From Halalkalibacter krulwichiae (GTDB taxonomy: Bacteria; Bacillota; Bacilli; Bacillales; Bacillaceae_D): DNA of 64,000 bases. Position numbers and translations under genes: made by a program. Positions 8,660 to 18,354 of this stretch are shown in pieces (position 1 is the stretch's first letter; each line of letters begins with the position of its first letter). Where the stretch lies: assembly GCF_002109385.1 (NCBI RefSeq), contig NZ_CP020814.1, forward strand, positions 1,697,501-1,761,500, in the 5' to 3' direction. Below the pieces are notes generated by a model. That model saw nothing but the letters and a program-made list of their open reading frames with translations, made no database searches and was not told the origin of the DNA.

Positions 8660-9757
8660 CTAGTGAGGAGAAGGAATTAACCCTCCTCCTGAATTCGTGG
8701 TAGTTCGACACTTAACCATTTTCAATATTACTTTCTGTTGACTTCTCAGCTTATTAATTTGATGAATTTTTTTGTTTACTGTTTGAGGTGGTTCTTCTAA
8801 CCAGCTATTATCAATCATAATGTTAACACCGTCATTAGCGTAGGAGGTGACTTCTGTTGCTAAACGAACGTACGTTGTGGATATATCAGTTCGTAAACTA
8901 GCTGCAGCGGCTGTTGCGTAGTTTGAGGTACTTGATTGTATCAATAGCGATGTATGGAACATGATTAATTTATCCGAAAATGGTGCTATTTCTGAGTTAG
9001 ACACTTTAAGGTCTGATGGCATTGGTACAGCAATGTCGTCGTCTGTTAAAATGGTGGAGAAGAGTTTAACATGTTTGGTAGCTATTTCCTTTCCTTTATC
9101 GCAGTATTGACGTACTTTTTTTGACTTTGCAACTTGTGAAAGGCCAATTAATAATACTTGCCCGACTAAATTCGTTTCAATATTGGCATAAACATGAGTA
9201 ATTTCAATAACATTAACGGGTCTACGGTTTAAGGTCAATAGACCACCTTTATAATTTTTCTGATCGATAAAATCAATTTCATTCGTTGTGGAGACATAAG
9301 GTGGTCTCACAAATAACCCTTTAGATAATAAAACATCACTGGTTTTGTTGTACAAAGTTGTTGATGATTCTACCGCTTTACTTAAAAATTCGCGGACACT
9401 GGATTTAGCTGAAGTTGCCAGAGCCACACCGTAGACAGATAATCCTACCTTTGCCATATTCTTAATATAGTATAAATAAAAAGTATCTGAGTAAAGGCGT
9501 GGAGCATTAGGATTGACATCTTCATCTTTAAAACCAATAGGAATAGATTGTTGGTCATCTTTCAGAATTTGTTCGGATCGGACAAGGCTTTCTTCTGAGG
9601 TATGTAGTGCGTATTCCACAATTGATTTGTTTTCTTGATCATCAACATTTTCTAAAAAATACTTAAAAACACAGACGGCCATGCTATTATTTTGAAAACT
9701 GCTCCAAAGTGCGGCAATCTCTTAAGAGGTTAATTTGCTTGGATGCTCTTCTATCAT
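8660..9757 (-). pseudogene. DUF3231 protein with an in-frame stop at codon 12
   Basis: The product is a DUF3231 protein, a family of Bacillus proteins built of two four-helix ferritin-like repeats of about 165 residues, often linked with spores; the function is unknown. Homology and a good AAGGAGAG site place the true start at 9757 (MIEEHPSKLTS), but the next codon is TAA at 9724-9722 where the family has a second Ser (TSSEIAALW). The open frame resumes at once and has a Met at 9682 giving a 340-residue remainder. A TCA-to-TAA change explains the stop. Restart at 9682 would lose only the first 25 residues, so a partly active protein is possible. Confidence 0.75.
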
Positions 9758-10037
9758 GTACGCTCTCTCCTTATAACATAATTACCGTTATAATTTGTTG
9801 TTTTTAATAATTTATTCCGTACCTAGGCGAACAGGAGACTTACAAAGAAGGAAGGTTTCCCTCTCAATGGATGGCCGTTTGATACGAAATATATTAAGGG
9901 TAATTTTTTTTCTTCATTACGTAAGGTGCTCTCTTTCCAACAACCTCCAAATTTAACTCTTTTCTACTTACATCATTAAAGTGCATAATGAATATTCTAT
10001 AGCTGTATGAGCCTACATCGTTTGAAAGGACCATGAC

Positions 10038-10595
10038 ATGCGGCATATTCTTCTATCGACATTCCTTGTTTACTTAAACTTCCGGCGGCAAACCTGGCGA
10101 ATTCTTCCAAAGTATTTAAAAGCATTGTTATACATTGCGTTTATTAATTCGTCTTATTACTATTTTTTTAAAAGGCGTATTCTGTGGGAGTTTCAGTCCA
10201 ATAATTTAAATTTAAAGGTATTACGCATTATCCATATTTACTTTATCACGCCTTTACTGTTCTTACTCTGCATGAAAGACCTTCCACAAGAGAACGTAAA
10301 ATTACAAATGAAGCATATCTTCAAATGGTCTATTATATGTGCTTTCTGTGAGTTTATTGGATTAAAAACAAAACTGATCTTCTTTAAAAATGGCTGGAAC
10401 ATTTTCTGGTCATGGCTCATCTACATTTTTCTCTTTACCTTCGGCTATATTAACACCAAAAGACCTTTGTTTATTTGGACATTAAGTGTTCCCACCTTGC
10501 TGTTTTTTCTATTGAAATTTAAGGCGCCAATATATAGAATTACCATACTTGGTCCGCTCTTTTTCTTCATAAGACAGAAAAAACCAACTCTTTAA
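10038..10595 (+). CDS. Multi-pass membrane protein, CBO0543-like
   Basis: A 185-residue, strongly hydrophobic and basic protein with five or six predicted membrane helices. The pattern LPQ...KWSII...IEFIGLKTKLIFFKNGWN resembles the CBO0543 family of Bacillus and Clostridium membrane proteins, where a W-x-G-x-K and NGW signature recurs. The start at 10038 follows AAAGG seven bases upstream. It is monocistronic with a terminator behind it. Function unknown. Confidence 0.6.
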   Translation: MRHILLSTFLVYLNFRRQTWRILPKYLKALLYIAFINSSYYYFFKRRILWEFQSNNLNLKVLRIIHIYFITPLLFLLCMKDLPQENVKLQMKHIFKWSIICAFCEFIGLKTKLIFFKNGWNIFWSWLIYIFLFTFGYINTKRPLFIWTLSVPTLLFFLLKFKAPIYRITILGPLFFFIRQKKPTL

Positions 10596-10606
10596 TATTT
10601 TTTATG

Positions 10607-10648
10607 AAAAGACTCCTACACTGTTTACAAGGTGAAGAAGTCTTTTTC
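10607..10648 (+). terminator. Intrinsic terminator after the membrane protein gene
   Basis: The arms AAAAGACT and AGTCTTTTT enclose a 20-base loop; the 3' arm ends in a run of T. Confidence 0.6.
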
Positions 10649-10883
10649 TATGAACAACTGTATAGTTAGAAAAACCTTACATTTAATGGTATTAACGAAT
10701 GTTAGGTCTAAAAAGTCTTGTTTTAGCAGGTAGGTAAGTCATAGTTCATTATGTTCATTAAAATTAACGAGAACAAAAGGCTATTTTTTCTAAAATTAAT
10801 GGATAGTCTAGAAAAAATAGATATAAATCTATACATTCCTTTCACGAGACTCATATCATGTACCAAACAGGGGAGGTGAATGT

Positions 10884-11549
10884 ATGGGTTATTCTAAAAA
10901 GAAATTAAGGAAATGTATTAAGAAAGAGCTAAGGTCAAAAAAATGTAAAGGAAAGAAGAAAAAAGTGATTATACCAGGAGCACCAGGGGCACCAGGAGCA
11001 CCAGGTCCAGCAGGCCCACCAGGCCCAGCAGGCCCACCAGGCCCGGTAGAGCAGTCAGCTTTTAGAGCGGTTAAGGCAGAAAATCAACCGCAAGCGTTAG
11101 GGAATGATTTTGTACCTGTTACGTATGAGGTTCAAGAATTTGATCTGAATGATGAATATTCTCCAACCACATCGCAATTTGAAGCAGAGCAAGATGGGGT
11201 CTATCATCTTCATGCTAGTATAGGTTTCTTCCCTGATGTACCGAGTGATAATATAATAGCAATTCTAATAATGGTGAACAATGTACCTGTTCAAGTAGCA
11301 AATCACTACATTCCAGTGAATCTTTTCAATGTAGTCTTTACTTCTACGATTTATCAATTACAGGCTGGGGATGTAGTTACCGTAGAAGCTGGAAGTAGTG
11401 TACCTGGACTTATTATTGCAGAGAATGCTTTTACAAACTTTGCTGCTGCAAGGTTTCCTTCTCCAACAAATAGTTCACTTAGTAGTACTTCACAGTCTCA
11501 AGCAAAAATTTCAAGGGAAGATCTAGCGAAGCAGTTGCTAGGGACATGA
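10884..11549 (+). CDS. Collagen-like (GXY-repeat) spore-surface protein, BclA-like
   Basis: A 221-residue protein: a very basic N-terminus (residues 1-33, many Lys), a short collagen-like run of about 11 Gly-X-Y triplets (GAPGAPG, then GPAGPPG) at residues about 36-69, and a C-terminal beta-jelly-roll-like domain of about 120 residues (DGVYHLHASIGF, then LQAGDVVTVEAGS), the layout of BclA-type exosporium filament proteins. The repeat DNA is GC-rich, low-complexity sequence. GGGGAGGTGA precedes the start. The lack of a Sec signal fits assembly from the mother cell onto the spore, which is inference. Confidence 0.8.
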   Translation: MGYSKKKLRKCIKKELRSKKCKGKKKKVIIPGAPGAPGAPGPAGPPGPAGPPGPVEQSAFRAVKAENQPQALGNDFVPVTYEVQEFDLNDEYSPTTSQFEAEQDGVYHLHASIGFFPDVPSDNIIAILIMVNNVPVQVANHYIPVNLFNVVFTSTIYQLQAGDVVTVEAGSSVPGLIIAENAFTNFAAARFPSPTNSSLSSTSQSQAKISREDLAKQLLGT

Positions 11550-11628
11550 TATCATTAGATGGAACAATCTTAACAAGTAGATAATCAAAATTTAAATTAT
11601 AGTTAACTTATAAGCTTCATTTTTGACT

Positions 11629-11664
11629 GGCAGCGACACTTATAAATGGTGTGGCTGCTTTTCT
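11629..11664 (+). terminator. Hairpin terminator after the collagen-like gene
   Basis: The arms GCAGCGACAC and GTGTGGCTGC differ at one position and are followed by TTTTCTTTG. The rest of 11550-12001 holds no gene that I can support. Confidence 0.6.
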
Positions 11665-12001
11665 TTGATTTCATAAATTTGTAAAAGCTAGCATGGTATA
11701 AAAAGATGTTGAAACACGACGGTTGATAGATTTTTAGAAAAATGGCAAAAAAGATAAATAAAAAATATGGGTTTGAATTGAAAGGATAATAGGGCGGGTA
11801 TTGATTGGTGAATAAGAAAAGGGGAAGCTCTGAATTATCCAATCGTAAATGGTTCCTTATAATGGAGATACAAAATATCTTTTTTGTTCCTTTTAATACC
11901 CATAGTTACTAGCATATTTTACTAGAATATCAGCCAATTACCGTTGCTGCCTTTACAGAATTCCATAATATATCTTATAAAACATTATGGAGGTTATAGG
12001 T

Positions 12002-13323
12002 ATGTTTGGGTATTCTATGGTACAAATGGTACGTTCACATGCTGAAAAAATAGATAGACCGTTACGTGATCAAATCTTAAATCTGTACAAACCCTTTAAA
12101 TGGACTCCTTGTATTTTTCATCGTTTATTTGAGGGCTGGATCCAAAAGACAAAGAAGCTATCTGTCATTATTCAGTTTGAGAAAAATTGTTTTGATGAAG
12201 GCTGTATGGAAGTAGAAGGAGTTTTTGCAAATCATATGAGATGTAAACTCGAGAAACGCTTTACAAGTGTATCTTGTTGCAGTGCCACTTTAACTCCATC
12301 AGCTTTAGAAGAGTTGCTTCCTAGTTGTAAGCACATTAAAATGATTTCTCATAACCGTGAAGTTCAGGCTTTATTGGATACAGCCGTTCCTTCTGCGAAT
12401 GCAGAAAATATTATGAGAAATGGTACAGAGCTTTCTGGTCAAGGAGTTGTAGCACTGTTATTGATACAGGGATTTATCCACATCCTGATCTTTCTGGTAG
12501 AATAATAGACTTTGTAGATTTTATTAACGAAAGATCGGAGCCTTATGATGATAACGGTCATGGTACACATTGTGCTGGGGACCTTGCCGGTGATGGGTCA
12601 GCTTCCTCAGGCAGATATGTGGGGCCTGCACCGAAAGCGGACATCATTGGTGTAAAAGTATTGAATAAAATCGGATCTGGGTCATTATCAACAGTTATGG
12701 AAGGGGTAGAGTGGTGTATCCAATACAATGAAAATAACCCAGAACGAAGAATTAATATTATTAGTATGTCATTAGGTAGTACGGCACAACATTATGGTAA
12801 TCCAGCTTCAGACCCTATGGTTCAAATTGTTGAGGAAGCTTGGGACCGGGGAATCGTTGTGTGTGTAGCAGCAGGAAACGAGGGTCCTAGGCCACAAACC
12901 ATAGCTAGTCCTGGTGTAAGTGAAAAAGTTATTACAGTGGGAGCTCTTGATAATAAAAACAATGTAGATCGTACAGTGGATGAAATCGCTAGCTTTTCAA
13001 GTAGGGGGCCTACGATATATGGTGCGGTGAAACCGGATATTGTAGCTCCAGGCGTCAACATTATTTCATTACGATCACCGAATTCGTATTTAGATAAATT
13101 TTCAAAAAGTAGCAGGCATGAAACCAATTATTTTATATTATCAGGGACATCTATGGCAACACCGATTTGCGCAGGTATTGTAGCATTAATGTTGGAACAA
13201 AGTCCTCACTTAACTCCGGATGAAGTAAAGGATTATTTAAAGAGAGGAACTGATTTGTGGCGTAGGATAGATGAGAATACCTACGGAGCAGGATACATTA
13301 ATGCAGAAAATTCAATTCCATAA
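12002..13323 (+). pseudogene. aprX: Intracellular subtilisin-like protease AprX, frameshifted as sequenced
   Basis: The N-terminus (MFGYSMVQMVRSHAEK) and the whole length match Bacillus AprX, a cytosolic S8 serine protease of about 440 residues. The triad is present: Asp in IDTG, His in NGHGTHCAG, Ser in SGTSMATP. The first frame stops at 12505; homologous sequence resumes in another frame from about 12457. A missing base near 12455-12458 (for example CTGTT for CTGGTT) would rejoin VVAL to the catalytic IDTGIYPHPDLSG segment. GGAGG precedes ATG 12002. As sequenced the product would end just before the catalytic Asp. Confidence 0.88.
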
Positions 13324-13746
13324 TCAAATGATTGTCACGAAAAAAACTCTCGCTGAAAAGTAAAAAAGGCAATTATTATAAAACCATTCGACCGCGTAAT
13401 GGTTTATTCTTTATATGAATGATCAAGGATAGCCAAAGTCAAAAAGCTACGTTTGATTCGCATTTTATGATTAAACAAAAAAATTAAAAGGCACCGTAAC
13501 ATAGTAACGGGTTCAATTTTCGAGTACAAAATTAAAAAAAGTAATATAAAAGGGAAGCTAATCGCACACTAATTGGTTTCCCTTTTTTTATTGTTATATC
13601 AATGTTTCTTCTGATTTATTCATGAAAATATTACTGTAATTAGCATACCAATTAGCAAATGTCTGCCATCTAGCAGATAGTGTTTAAAGTGGGTGTTAAA
13701 ACTAATGCTAAATGTACTACTAATTAATCCAAGGAGGATACTAGGA
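13324..13746. other. Gene-free stretch between aprX and a transposase remnant
   Basis: It holds an AAACCATT/AATGGTTT hairpin near 13381-13406 and a terminator at 13549-13590. No open frame with a ribosome binding site is seen. Confidence 0.6.
13549..13590 (+). terminator. Intrinsic terminator
   Basis: The arms AAAGGGAAGCTAAT and ATTGGTTTCCCTTT are followed by TTTTTTA. It could serve aprX, although it is about 225 bases downstream. Confidence 0.7.
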
Positions 13747-14040
13747 TTGAAATTTATTAAGCCCAAAAATCAAAATGCTGAAAAGGTTGCATTACTTACC
13801 TTCAACAAAGAAGTGATATTCTCCCGTTGTTTATGAAACTGTTATTAAGTCGAGTTCCTATCACTAGAGCTTGTGAAATCCTAGAAATCAAGAGAGGTAC
13901 TTATTACGATAAGTTAGAGTTTTCTGGATCGGCGGTGCTTGGAGTATTTAGAACGCCACGAAACGAAGGTCCTTCAAGGTATGGACTTCAAGGAAATGTG
14001 GTTAAATACTGGTTGAAGCTCTCGTTAGTTCAAGAAGTTA
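13747..14040 (+). pseudogene. Degenerate transposase fragment
   Basis: Pieces of one protein can be followed through three frames: KFIKPKNQNAEKVALLTFNK (from 13747), then VPITRACEILEIKRGTYYDK (from about 13853), then RCLEYLERHETKVLQGMDFK (from about 13935). The middle piece is a helix-turn-helix-like segment typical of transposases. At least two frameshifts and no continuation beyond 14045 show a decayed 5' end. I cannot name the IS family with confidence, and no terminal inverted repeats were found. Confidence 0.55.
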
Positions 14041-14087
14041 ACTTCTGATAATATTAATCCTAAGAAACCCCAATCTCATATATAAAA

Positions 14088-15137
14088 TTATTCCGTTGAT
14101 AATAAGTGATTATATACTTCAAAGGCAATTTCCTCTCCAATCGTTTCTCCTAATCCCAACAGGATTTTAACTAATTTCCATATTGAATGTTTTTGAGTAG
14201 TTGCAATAATAATACCCATTTTCTTTTCTTTTTTCATTCCAATATAGGTGTTAAATCCGACTGTACCACCAGTGTGCCAATGAATGTAATCTTGTGTTTG
14301 TTTATCTTTGGAAATCATCCATCCCAATCCCATATGTGTATTATTATCAACTCTACTATTATTTTGTATTTTATGTGTTTGGTTAAAAACTTCTTGTAAA
14401 GGATTATCTGTTAATCCTAAATTTCCTTCTAAGAAAGTCAACATATCATTTAATGTGCTTTTTAATCCACCAGCTCCTGGTAGAGCAGGAATAGAAAATG
14501 GGGGTATTTCTTTCTTCTTCATATACGATTTAATTATTTTTCGCTGGTTATTATCACTTATATTAATAAATGTGCTATGCAGACCTAAAGGTTTACAAAT
14601 CCGAGCATTTATTGCCTCTTCATATTCTGTACCAAGAACACTTGCTAGTAAATTTCCTAAAATCCCTACACCGACATTTGAATACTTCCATTTGTTTTTA
14701 TACTTCTTTAACTGAAAGTTTGACAAAAATTCGTCTAAATCCTTTAGTTGATAAGATGAAAACGGATTCATTTTATCATGCACTTTAATATTTGAAGCAT
14801 CTCTTGGCAAATTCGATTGATGGGTAATTAAATCTCGTAAAGTTATTTCTTTTCTATTATTTGAAAATGCTTGGATATAACTTGGCTGATATTTTAATAC
14901 GGAGTCATCTAATTGAACTATATTATCCCTTATCATTGTCTGTAAAAATACAGCAGTAAAAACTTTAGAAATAGAACCGATTTCGAAAATTCTGTCTTCA
15001 ACAGGTATACTAGATTTATCTTCTATGCCTACTGAATATATCTGTCTCCCGTTTTGATTAACAATACCAAGTAGGATACTTGAATCCTTACTTCTATTTT
15101 TATTAGACACTAAAATATTCTTAATTCTTGTTTCCAT
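14088..15137 (-). CDS. Serine hydrolase of the beta-lactamase / penicillin-binding protein family
   Basis: A 349-residue protein of the class C beta-lactamase fold. Active-site motifs: S55-I-S-K58 (SxxK), Tyr in KYSNVG (YxN) and HTGG near the C-terminus in place of KTG. No signal peptide is apparent from the chosen start at 15137, which follows AAAGGAGA; a longer frame from 15182 adds no signal either. Relatives include DD-peptidases, esterases and PbpE-type proteins; the HTGG box favours an esterase or D-aminopeptidase-type activity over antibiotic hydrolysis. It stands alone. Confidence 0.85.
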   Translation of the reverse strand: METRIKNILVSNKNRSKDSSILLGIVNQNGRQIYSVGIEDKSSIPVEDRIFEIGSISKVFTAVFLQTMIRDNIVQLDDSVLKYQPSYIQAFSNNRKEITLRDLITHQSNLPRDASNIKVHDKMNPFSSYQLKDLDEFLSNFQLKKYKNKWKYSNVGVGILGNLLASVLGTEYEEAINARICKPLGLHSTFINISDNNQRKIIKSYMKKKEIPPFSIPALPGAGGLKSTLNDMLTFLEGNLGLTDNPLQEVFNQTHKIQNNSRVDNNTHMGLGWMISKDKQTQDYIHWHTGGTVGFNTYIGMKKEKKMGIIIATTQKHSIWKLVKILLGLGETIGEEIAFEVYNHLLSTE

Positions 15138-15732
15138 ATTTTCTCCTTTCATAACTTTTAAAATCCTCTGGTAGAAGAACAAAAGTTAAACATTTTTTAC
15201 CATGAGTATAATTTATCCTTCTTACACAAACCTGCTTCGTTACTTTAAGTACATCTTTTCACAAAGTTTTTAAAACTTACATTAATATATTAACATAAAT
15301 ATCCAGAAAAGCAGGGGAGATAGCAATTCCCCTGCTAATTTTAATGTTATTTTGTTTTCAATATACTTGTTATTTTTCCTACTAATTCGACTGCGAAATG
15401 CGGTTTTGTACTTCAAAACCGAACCCGTGTAACATAGTACTCATTCTTCTCTTTTAAGGCACAATGAGAGAAAAATGAAAATGAACTTATCGGGGTGCCG
15501 CCCTACATAACCTTTCAAAACTCTTATGTATCAATCGTTGGCGAAACTGATGTTTGAGTTGGTAATCCTTAGTTAACTATTAAAAACTAATGCAAAAAAA
15601 GAAAACTTACCTTCTTTATAATAAGCAATAAGTTCTGGATAAATACAAGAAGACATTTCTTATAATAGAAAAAACATATGATTTCAAAAAAGGGATAAAC
15701 TGAAGAATGAATTAAGAAAGGAGATGAAAATT
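15138..15732. other. Gene-free stretch with one strong hairpin
   Basis: A hairpin at 15309-15341 (AGCAGGGGA against TCCCCTGCT, then AATTTT) could stop transcription on either strand. No supportable gene is seen elsewhere in these 600 bases. Confidence 0.55.
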
Positions 15733-15837
15733 ATGACCAAAAAATATAATAAAGGCAGCCGTAATCAAAATGCACCAGAATTACACGGCAAAGTTCCAGC
15801 TAGCGGTGATAATAATAAAGGGAATAAAAAGCGATAG
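15733..15837 (+). CDS. Small hydrophilic protein, possibly spore-associated
   Basis: A 34-residue frame (MTKKYNKGSRNQNAPELHGK, then ASGDNNKGNKKR) with AAAGGAG at proper spacing. It is rich in Lys, Asn and Gly, like the minor small acid-soluble spore proteins, but no named family can be assigned. It is free-standing. Confidence 0.5.
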   Translation: MTKKYNKGSRNQNAPELHGKVPASGDNNKGNKKR

Positions 15838-15986
15838 TGAATGTAGGGACAGGTACCTCGTCCCACTTTAGCTGACATGTCGTTAGTGGAGCAGTCAAGA
15901 GCTTGGATAAGGTATGTGCCGTTTCCTCCTATACTGCAATCTCATAGACTAAACCAACAAGACTATAAATAATAGGAGGGAGACGA

Positions 15987-16616
15987 ATGCATCTATCTTA
16001 TACGGCTCTTGGAGACTCCTTAACCGTCGGCATTGGAGCAGTTCATTCACCTGGCTTTGTGAAACGATATGCAGGAATGATTGAACAAGCGTATAAAGTC
16101 CCGCTCACTTTACACATAAAAGCGAAAGCAGGATTGACCTCGACTCAACTTTTGGAAATGTTATCAAGAGCAAATGTACGAAAAGCCATCGCTGAAGCAG
16201 ATTTGATCACGATAACAATAGGAGGTAATGATTTAATTCAAACGTATCGTTACAGCAATCATTTCAATACACTTGAAGACAGCGTTCAAAGATTTACAAA
16301 TAATATGCAAAGAATTTTAGCGGAGATTGCCTCAATCAAAACATACTCTTATAAACCAAAATACACCGTACAGCTAATCGGATTATATAATCCGATTCCA
16401 AATGTTCCGTATAGTCATTACTTTATTAATCAATATAATAATGTGTTACGTAGATGTACGAACCGAATTGTGGCTTATGTAGATATCTATACTAAGTTTG
16501 ATCAAGGTGGACATTATCTTCTTTCTCATGATTTCCACCCAAATAGCCGAGGCTATCAAATAATAGCTGAACAGGCATTTAAGAAATTAGGTTTGCGTGA
16601 TCAATTGTGTGGGTAG
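15987..16616 (+). CDS. SGNH/GDSL-family lipase or esterase
   Basis: A 209-residue cytosolic-looking protein with block I ALGDSLTVG (nucleophile Ser11), block III TIGGNDL (Gly and Asn of the oxyanion hole) and block V HDFHPNSRGY (Asp-x-x-His catalytic pair). These residues define SGNH hydrolases acting on small esters or lipids. TAGGAGGGAG precedes the start. No signal peptide is seen, unlike many secreted relatives. Confidence 0.85.
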   Translation: MHLSYTALGDSLTVGIGAVHSPGFVKRYAGMIEQAYKVPLTLHIKAKAGLTSTQLLEMLSRANVRKAIAEADLITITIGGNDLIQTYRYSNHFNTLEDSVQRFTNNMQRILAEIASIKTYSYKPKYTVQLIGLYNPIPNVPYSHYFINQYNNVLRRCTNRIVAYVDIYTKFDQGGHYLLSHDFHPNSRGYQIIAEQAFKKLGLRDQLCG

Positions 16617-16769
16617 GTGGATATTCGGGTGAAGTGGAAAGCAGTTCTTTAGGGGCTGTTTTTTTGTTTGTCTTCCTTTATATTTCTTTATATCCCGATT
16701 TGAAATTTATACCAATTCCTGCTAGCGATGGTTATAATAAATTCAACTGTTATCAAGGGGGAAAATCAA

Positions 16770-17081
16770 ATGATCATGACAACGACTACAATGATTGAAG
16801 GCAAACCAGTTGAATCGTATTTAGGAATCGTCACAAGCGAAGTGATTTTAGGGGCTAATGTAGTGAGGGACTTCTTTGCTTCGATTACGGATATCGTAGG
16901 TGGCCGAAGCGGAGCCTACGAAAGTAAGCTTCAAGAAGGTCGGGAGTCTGCTTTAAATGAACTGGAGCAAAGAGCTAGAAGGTTGGGTGCTAATGCGGTA
17001 ATTGGCATTGACTTAGACTTTGAAACATTACGTGACGGAATGATGATGATTGTTGCGACAGGCACAGCTGTGAGAGTTTAG
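16770..17081 (+). CDS. YbjQ/UPF0145 family protein
   Basis: About 103 residues with the whole YbjQ core: a beta strand ([12 protein letters not shown]), a helix-forming [15 protein letters not shown] stretch and the [14 protein letters not shown] motif. Members form pentamers or decamers and are often labelled heavy-metal binding, without firm function. ATG 16770 follows AAGGGGGAAAA; an upstream ATG at 16728 has no site. A repeat-type hairpin follows the stop at once. Confidence 0.88.
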   Translation: MIMTTTTMIEGKPVESYLGIVTSEVILGANVVRDFFASITDIVGGRSGAYESKLQEGRESALNELEQRARRLGANAVIGIDLDFETLRDGMMMIVATGTAVRV

Positions 17082-17086
17082 AATGA

Positions 17087-17128
17087 AAAAGGGACGGTTC
17101 TCAAGGAAGCGAGAGAACCGTCCCTTTG
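17087..17128. repeat. GGGACGGTTCTC palindrome acting as a terminator
   Basis: A nearly perfect stem, AAAGGGACGGTTCTC against GAGAGAACCGTCCCTTT, with a loop AAGGAAGC. It lies between the convergent ybjQ-like gene and the small gene at 17134-17253 and can end both transcripts. It is the best preserved member of the dispersed family (6.04, 20.67, 25.29, 25.73, 47.17 kb). Confidence 0.8.
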
Positions 17129-17133
17129 ATTCG

Positions 17134-17253
17134 TTAAAACCAAAATCTCCTTGGTTGTACCATGAAATAACAATGATGACAACAGCACATATGACCTGGG
17201 TTGTTTCTTCTTCTTGCTAGATTATATAGATGAAGCGCATAATAATGATTCAT
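17134..17253 (-). CDS. Small Cys/His-rich peptide gene
   Basis: A 39-residue frame on the minus strand starting MNHYYALHLYNLARRR and carrying the cluster CCCHHC at residues 23-28, then an aromatic tail PRRFWF. GAAGGGGG lies seven bases upstream, and the palindrome at 17087-17128 follows the stop. Cys and His spacing suggests metal binding or cross-linking, as in some spore-coat peptides, but no family is recognised. Too short to be certain that it is translated. Confidence 0.42.
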   Translation of the reverse strand: MNHYYALHLYNLARRRNNPGHMCCCHHCYFMVQPRRFWF

Positions 17254-17559
17254 TTCTAAACCCCCTTCAAGATAATTTGATCTTTATATAGTATGTAAGA
17301 TGATTCATGACATATAGGCAAGCTAAGTGATAAACTTTGAAATTTTTAGGCGTGGATGAAATTTACTGGTCTTAAGAGACATTTTGAAAGCTAAGTGGGG
17401 GCAATCGGACAACGTAAGGTATTCAAGAGGGAATAGAGAGGGGGAAACTTGCAAGTGTTTTTTCTTTTCATAACTTTAGTATTTTTCTATCCTGAATGAC
17501 AACGGTTGGCTATCCCGAAAGCATCAACCTGACCCACTTTTAGTTATAAATAGAGTAAC
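17254..17559. other. Gene-free stretch
   Basis: AT-rich sequence between two minus-strand small genes. No open frame with a ribosome binding site and no clear hairpin was found. Confidence 0.5.
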
Positions 17560-17793
17560 CTATGGAATAAATTCTTGCATACCTGTAACAAGTTCCTCAA
17601 TTAATGCTTCTTCCCCACCAATTGCTTGTATTGCCGAACCCAAAGACTGCAGTAAGTTACCACCAATTTCAAGTTTTTGTGCTGAAAGGGTTAAGCTGTC
17701 TTTAGTGGTAAGTTGTTTGGTCGCCCCTATCGTTACTAGCCCTTGGCCTAACCCATTGCTCAAATGAAATTTTCTTTTCTCCTTTCGACCCAT
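17560..17793 (-). CDS. Small repetitive protein, DUF6944-like
   Basis: A 77-residue protein with a basic start (MGRKEKRKFHLSNG) and a weakly repeated pattern in the second half (GGNLLQSLGSAIQAIGGEE). The GxxLQxxGxxIQAIGG pattern resembles the DUF6944 repetitive proteins of Bacillus. AGGTCAGAAA precedes the ATG. Function unknown; the neighbourhood of gerP genes may hint at sporulation. Confidence 0.5.
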   Translation of the reverse strand: MGRKEKRKFHLSNGLGQGLVTIGATKQLTTKDSLTLSAQKLEIGGNLLQSLGSAIQAIGGEEALIEELVTGMQEFIP

Positions 17794-18095
17794 TTTCTGA
17801 CCTATATTTCAGTTTATGTTACAGGTACAGTATATGAACTTCAAGTCTTCGAGTGTAGATAACTTGTTATTAAATTTATTGTTTTATTGGAAAAATTCAT
17901 CTGTCACAGATTCTGAAATCAGTCCTCTAATGATAATAGAAAACGGCGTATTGTTTGCTTGTGACGAAATTGAACTTCCCTAGTGAAGAGTAGTGGACAG
18001 GAGTCAGATTATTTTAAAGTGATTATTTTAGTAACTCCTTTTGCCTATATGACATAAAATAATTATGGTAATAACTAAAAAAGCAGGTGTACATT
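17794..18095. other. Divergent intergenic region with no gene
   Basis: It separates the minus-strand gene at 17560 from the gerPF-like gene at 18096. It must hold both promoters, but no clear sigma motif can be assigned with confidence. Confidence 0.45.
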
Positions 18096-18314
18096 ATGCC
18101 TTCAATCATTGGCGGACCGATTAAGATTCTTAGTAATAGTGGTGTGGTGAATTTTGGAGATACACTGAACAGTTCACCTAAATCTGTTTCGAAATCTGTT
18201 TCAGGTGCAGGTAGTGCGCACACAGGTGATTTCCAGATTACAAATAATGGTATCAATATTAACAATGTCTTAGATCCTGATGTACTTGATCAAAATCAAG
18301 GCGGAAATGTTTAA
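18096..18314 (+). CDS. gerPF: Spore germination protein of the GerPA/GerPF family, GerPF-like
   Basis: A 72-residue protein with the family signature: MPSIIGGPIKI, GVVNFGDTLNSSPKS, then GAGSAHTGDF and DPDVLDQNQGG. GerP proteins are deposited in the inner spore coat and let germinants pass to their receptors. ATG 18096 follows AGGTG. The other five gerP genes lie on the opposite strand 0.6-2.5 kb away and lack an F gene at their end, so this is likely the relocated gerPF. Whether it is F rather than a second A copy needs a tree. Confidence 0.75.
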   Translation: MPSIIGGPIKILSNSGVVNFGDTLNSSPKSVSKSVSGAGSAHTGDFQITNNGININNVLDPDVLDQNQGGNV

Positions 18315-18354
18315 GGGTAAATGAGAACTCATGTAAAATTGGTGGTGAATAAGG

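Noticed and set aside
11603..11842. A 79-codon minus-strand frame in the gap before aprX
   Set aside because: It overlaps the terminator of the collagen-like gene, has low-complexity hydrophobic composition and no start signal.
14187..14788. Plus-strand frames opposite the serine hydrolase gene
   Set aside because: They lie wholly within a gene with clear SxxK, YSN and HTGG motifs on the other strand and lack start signals.
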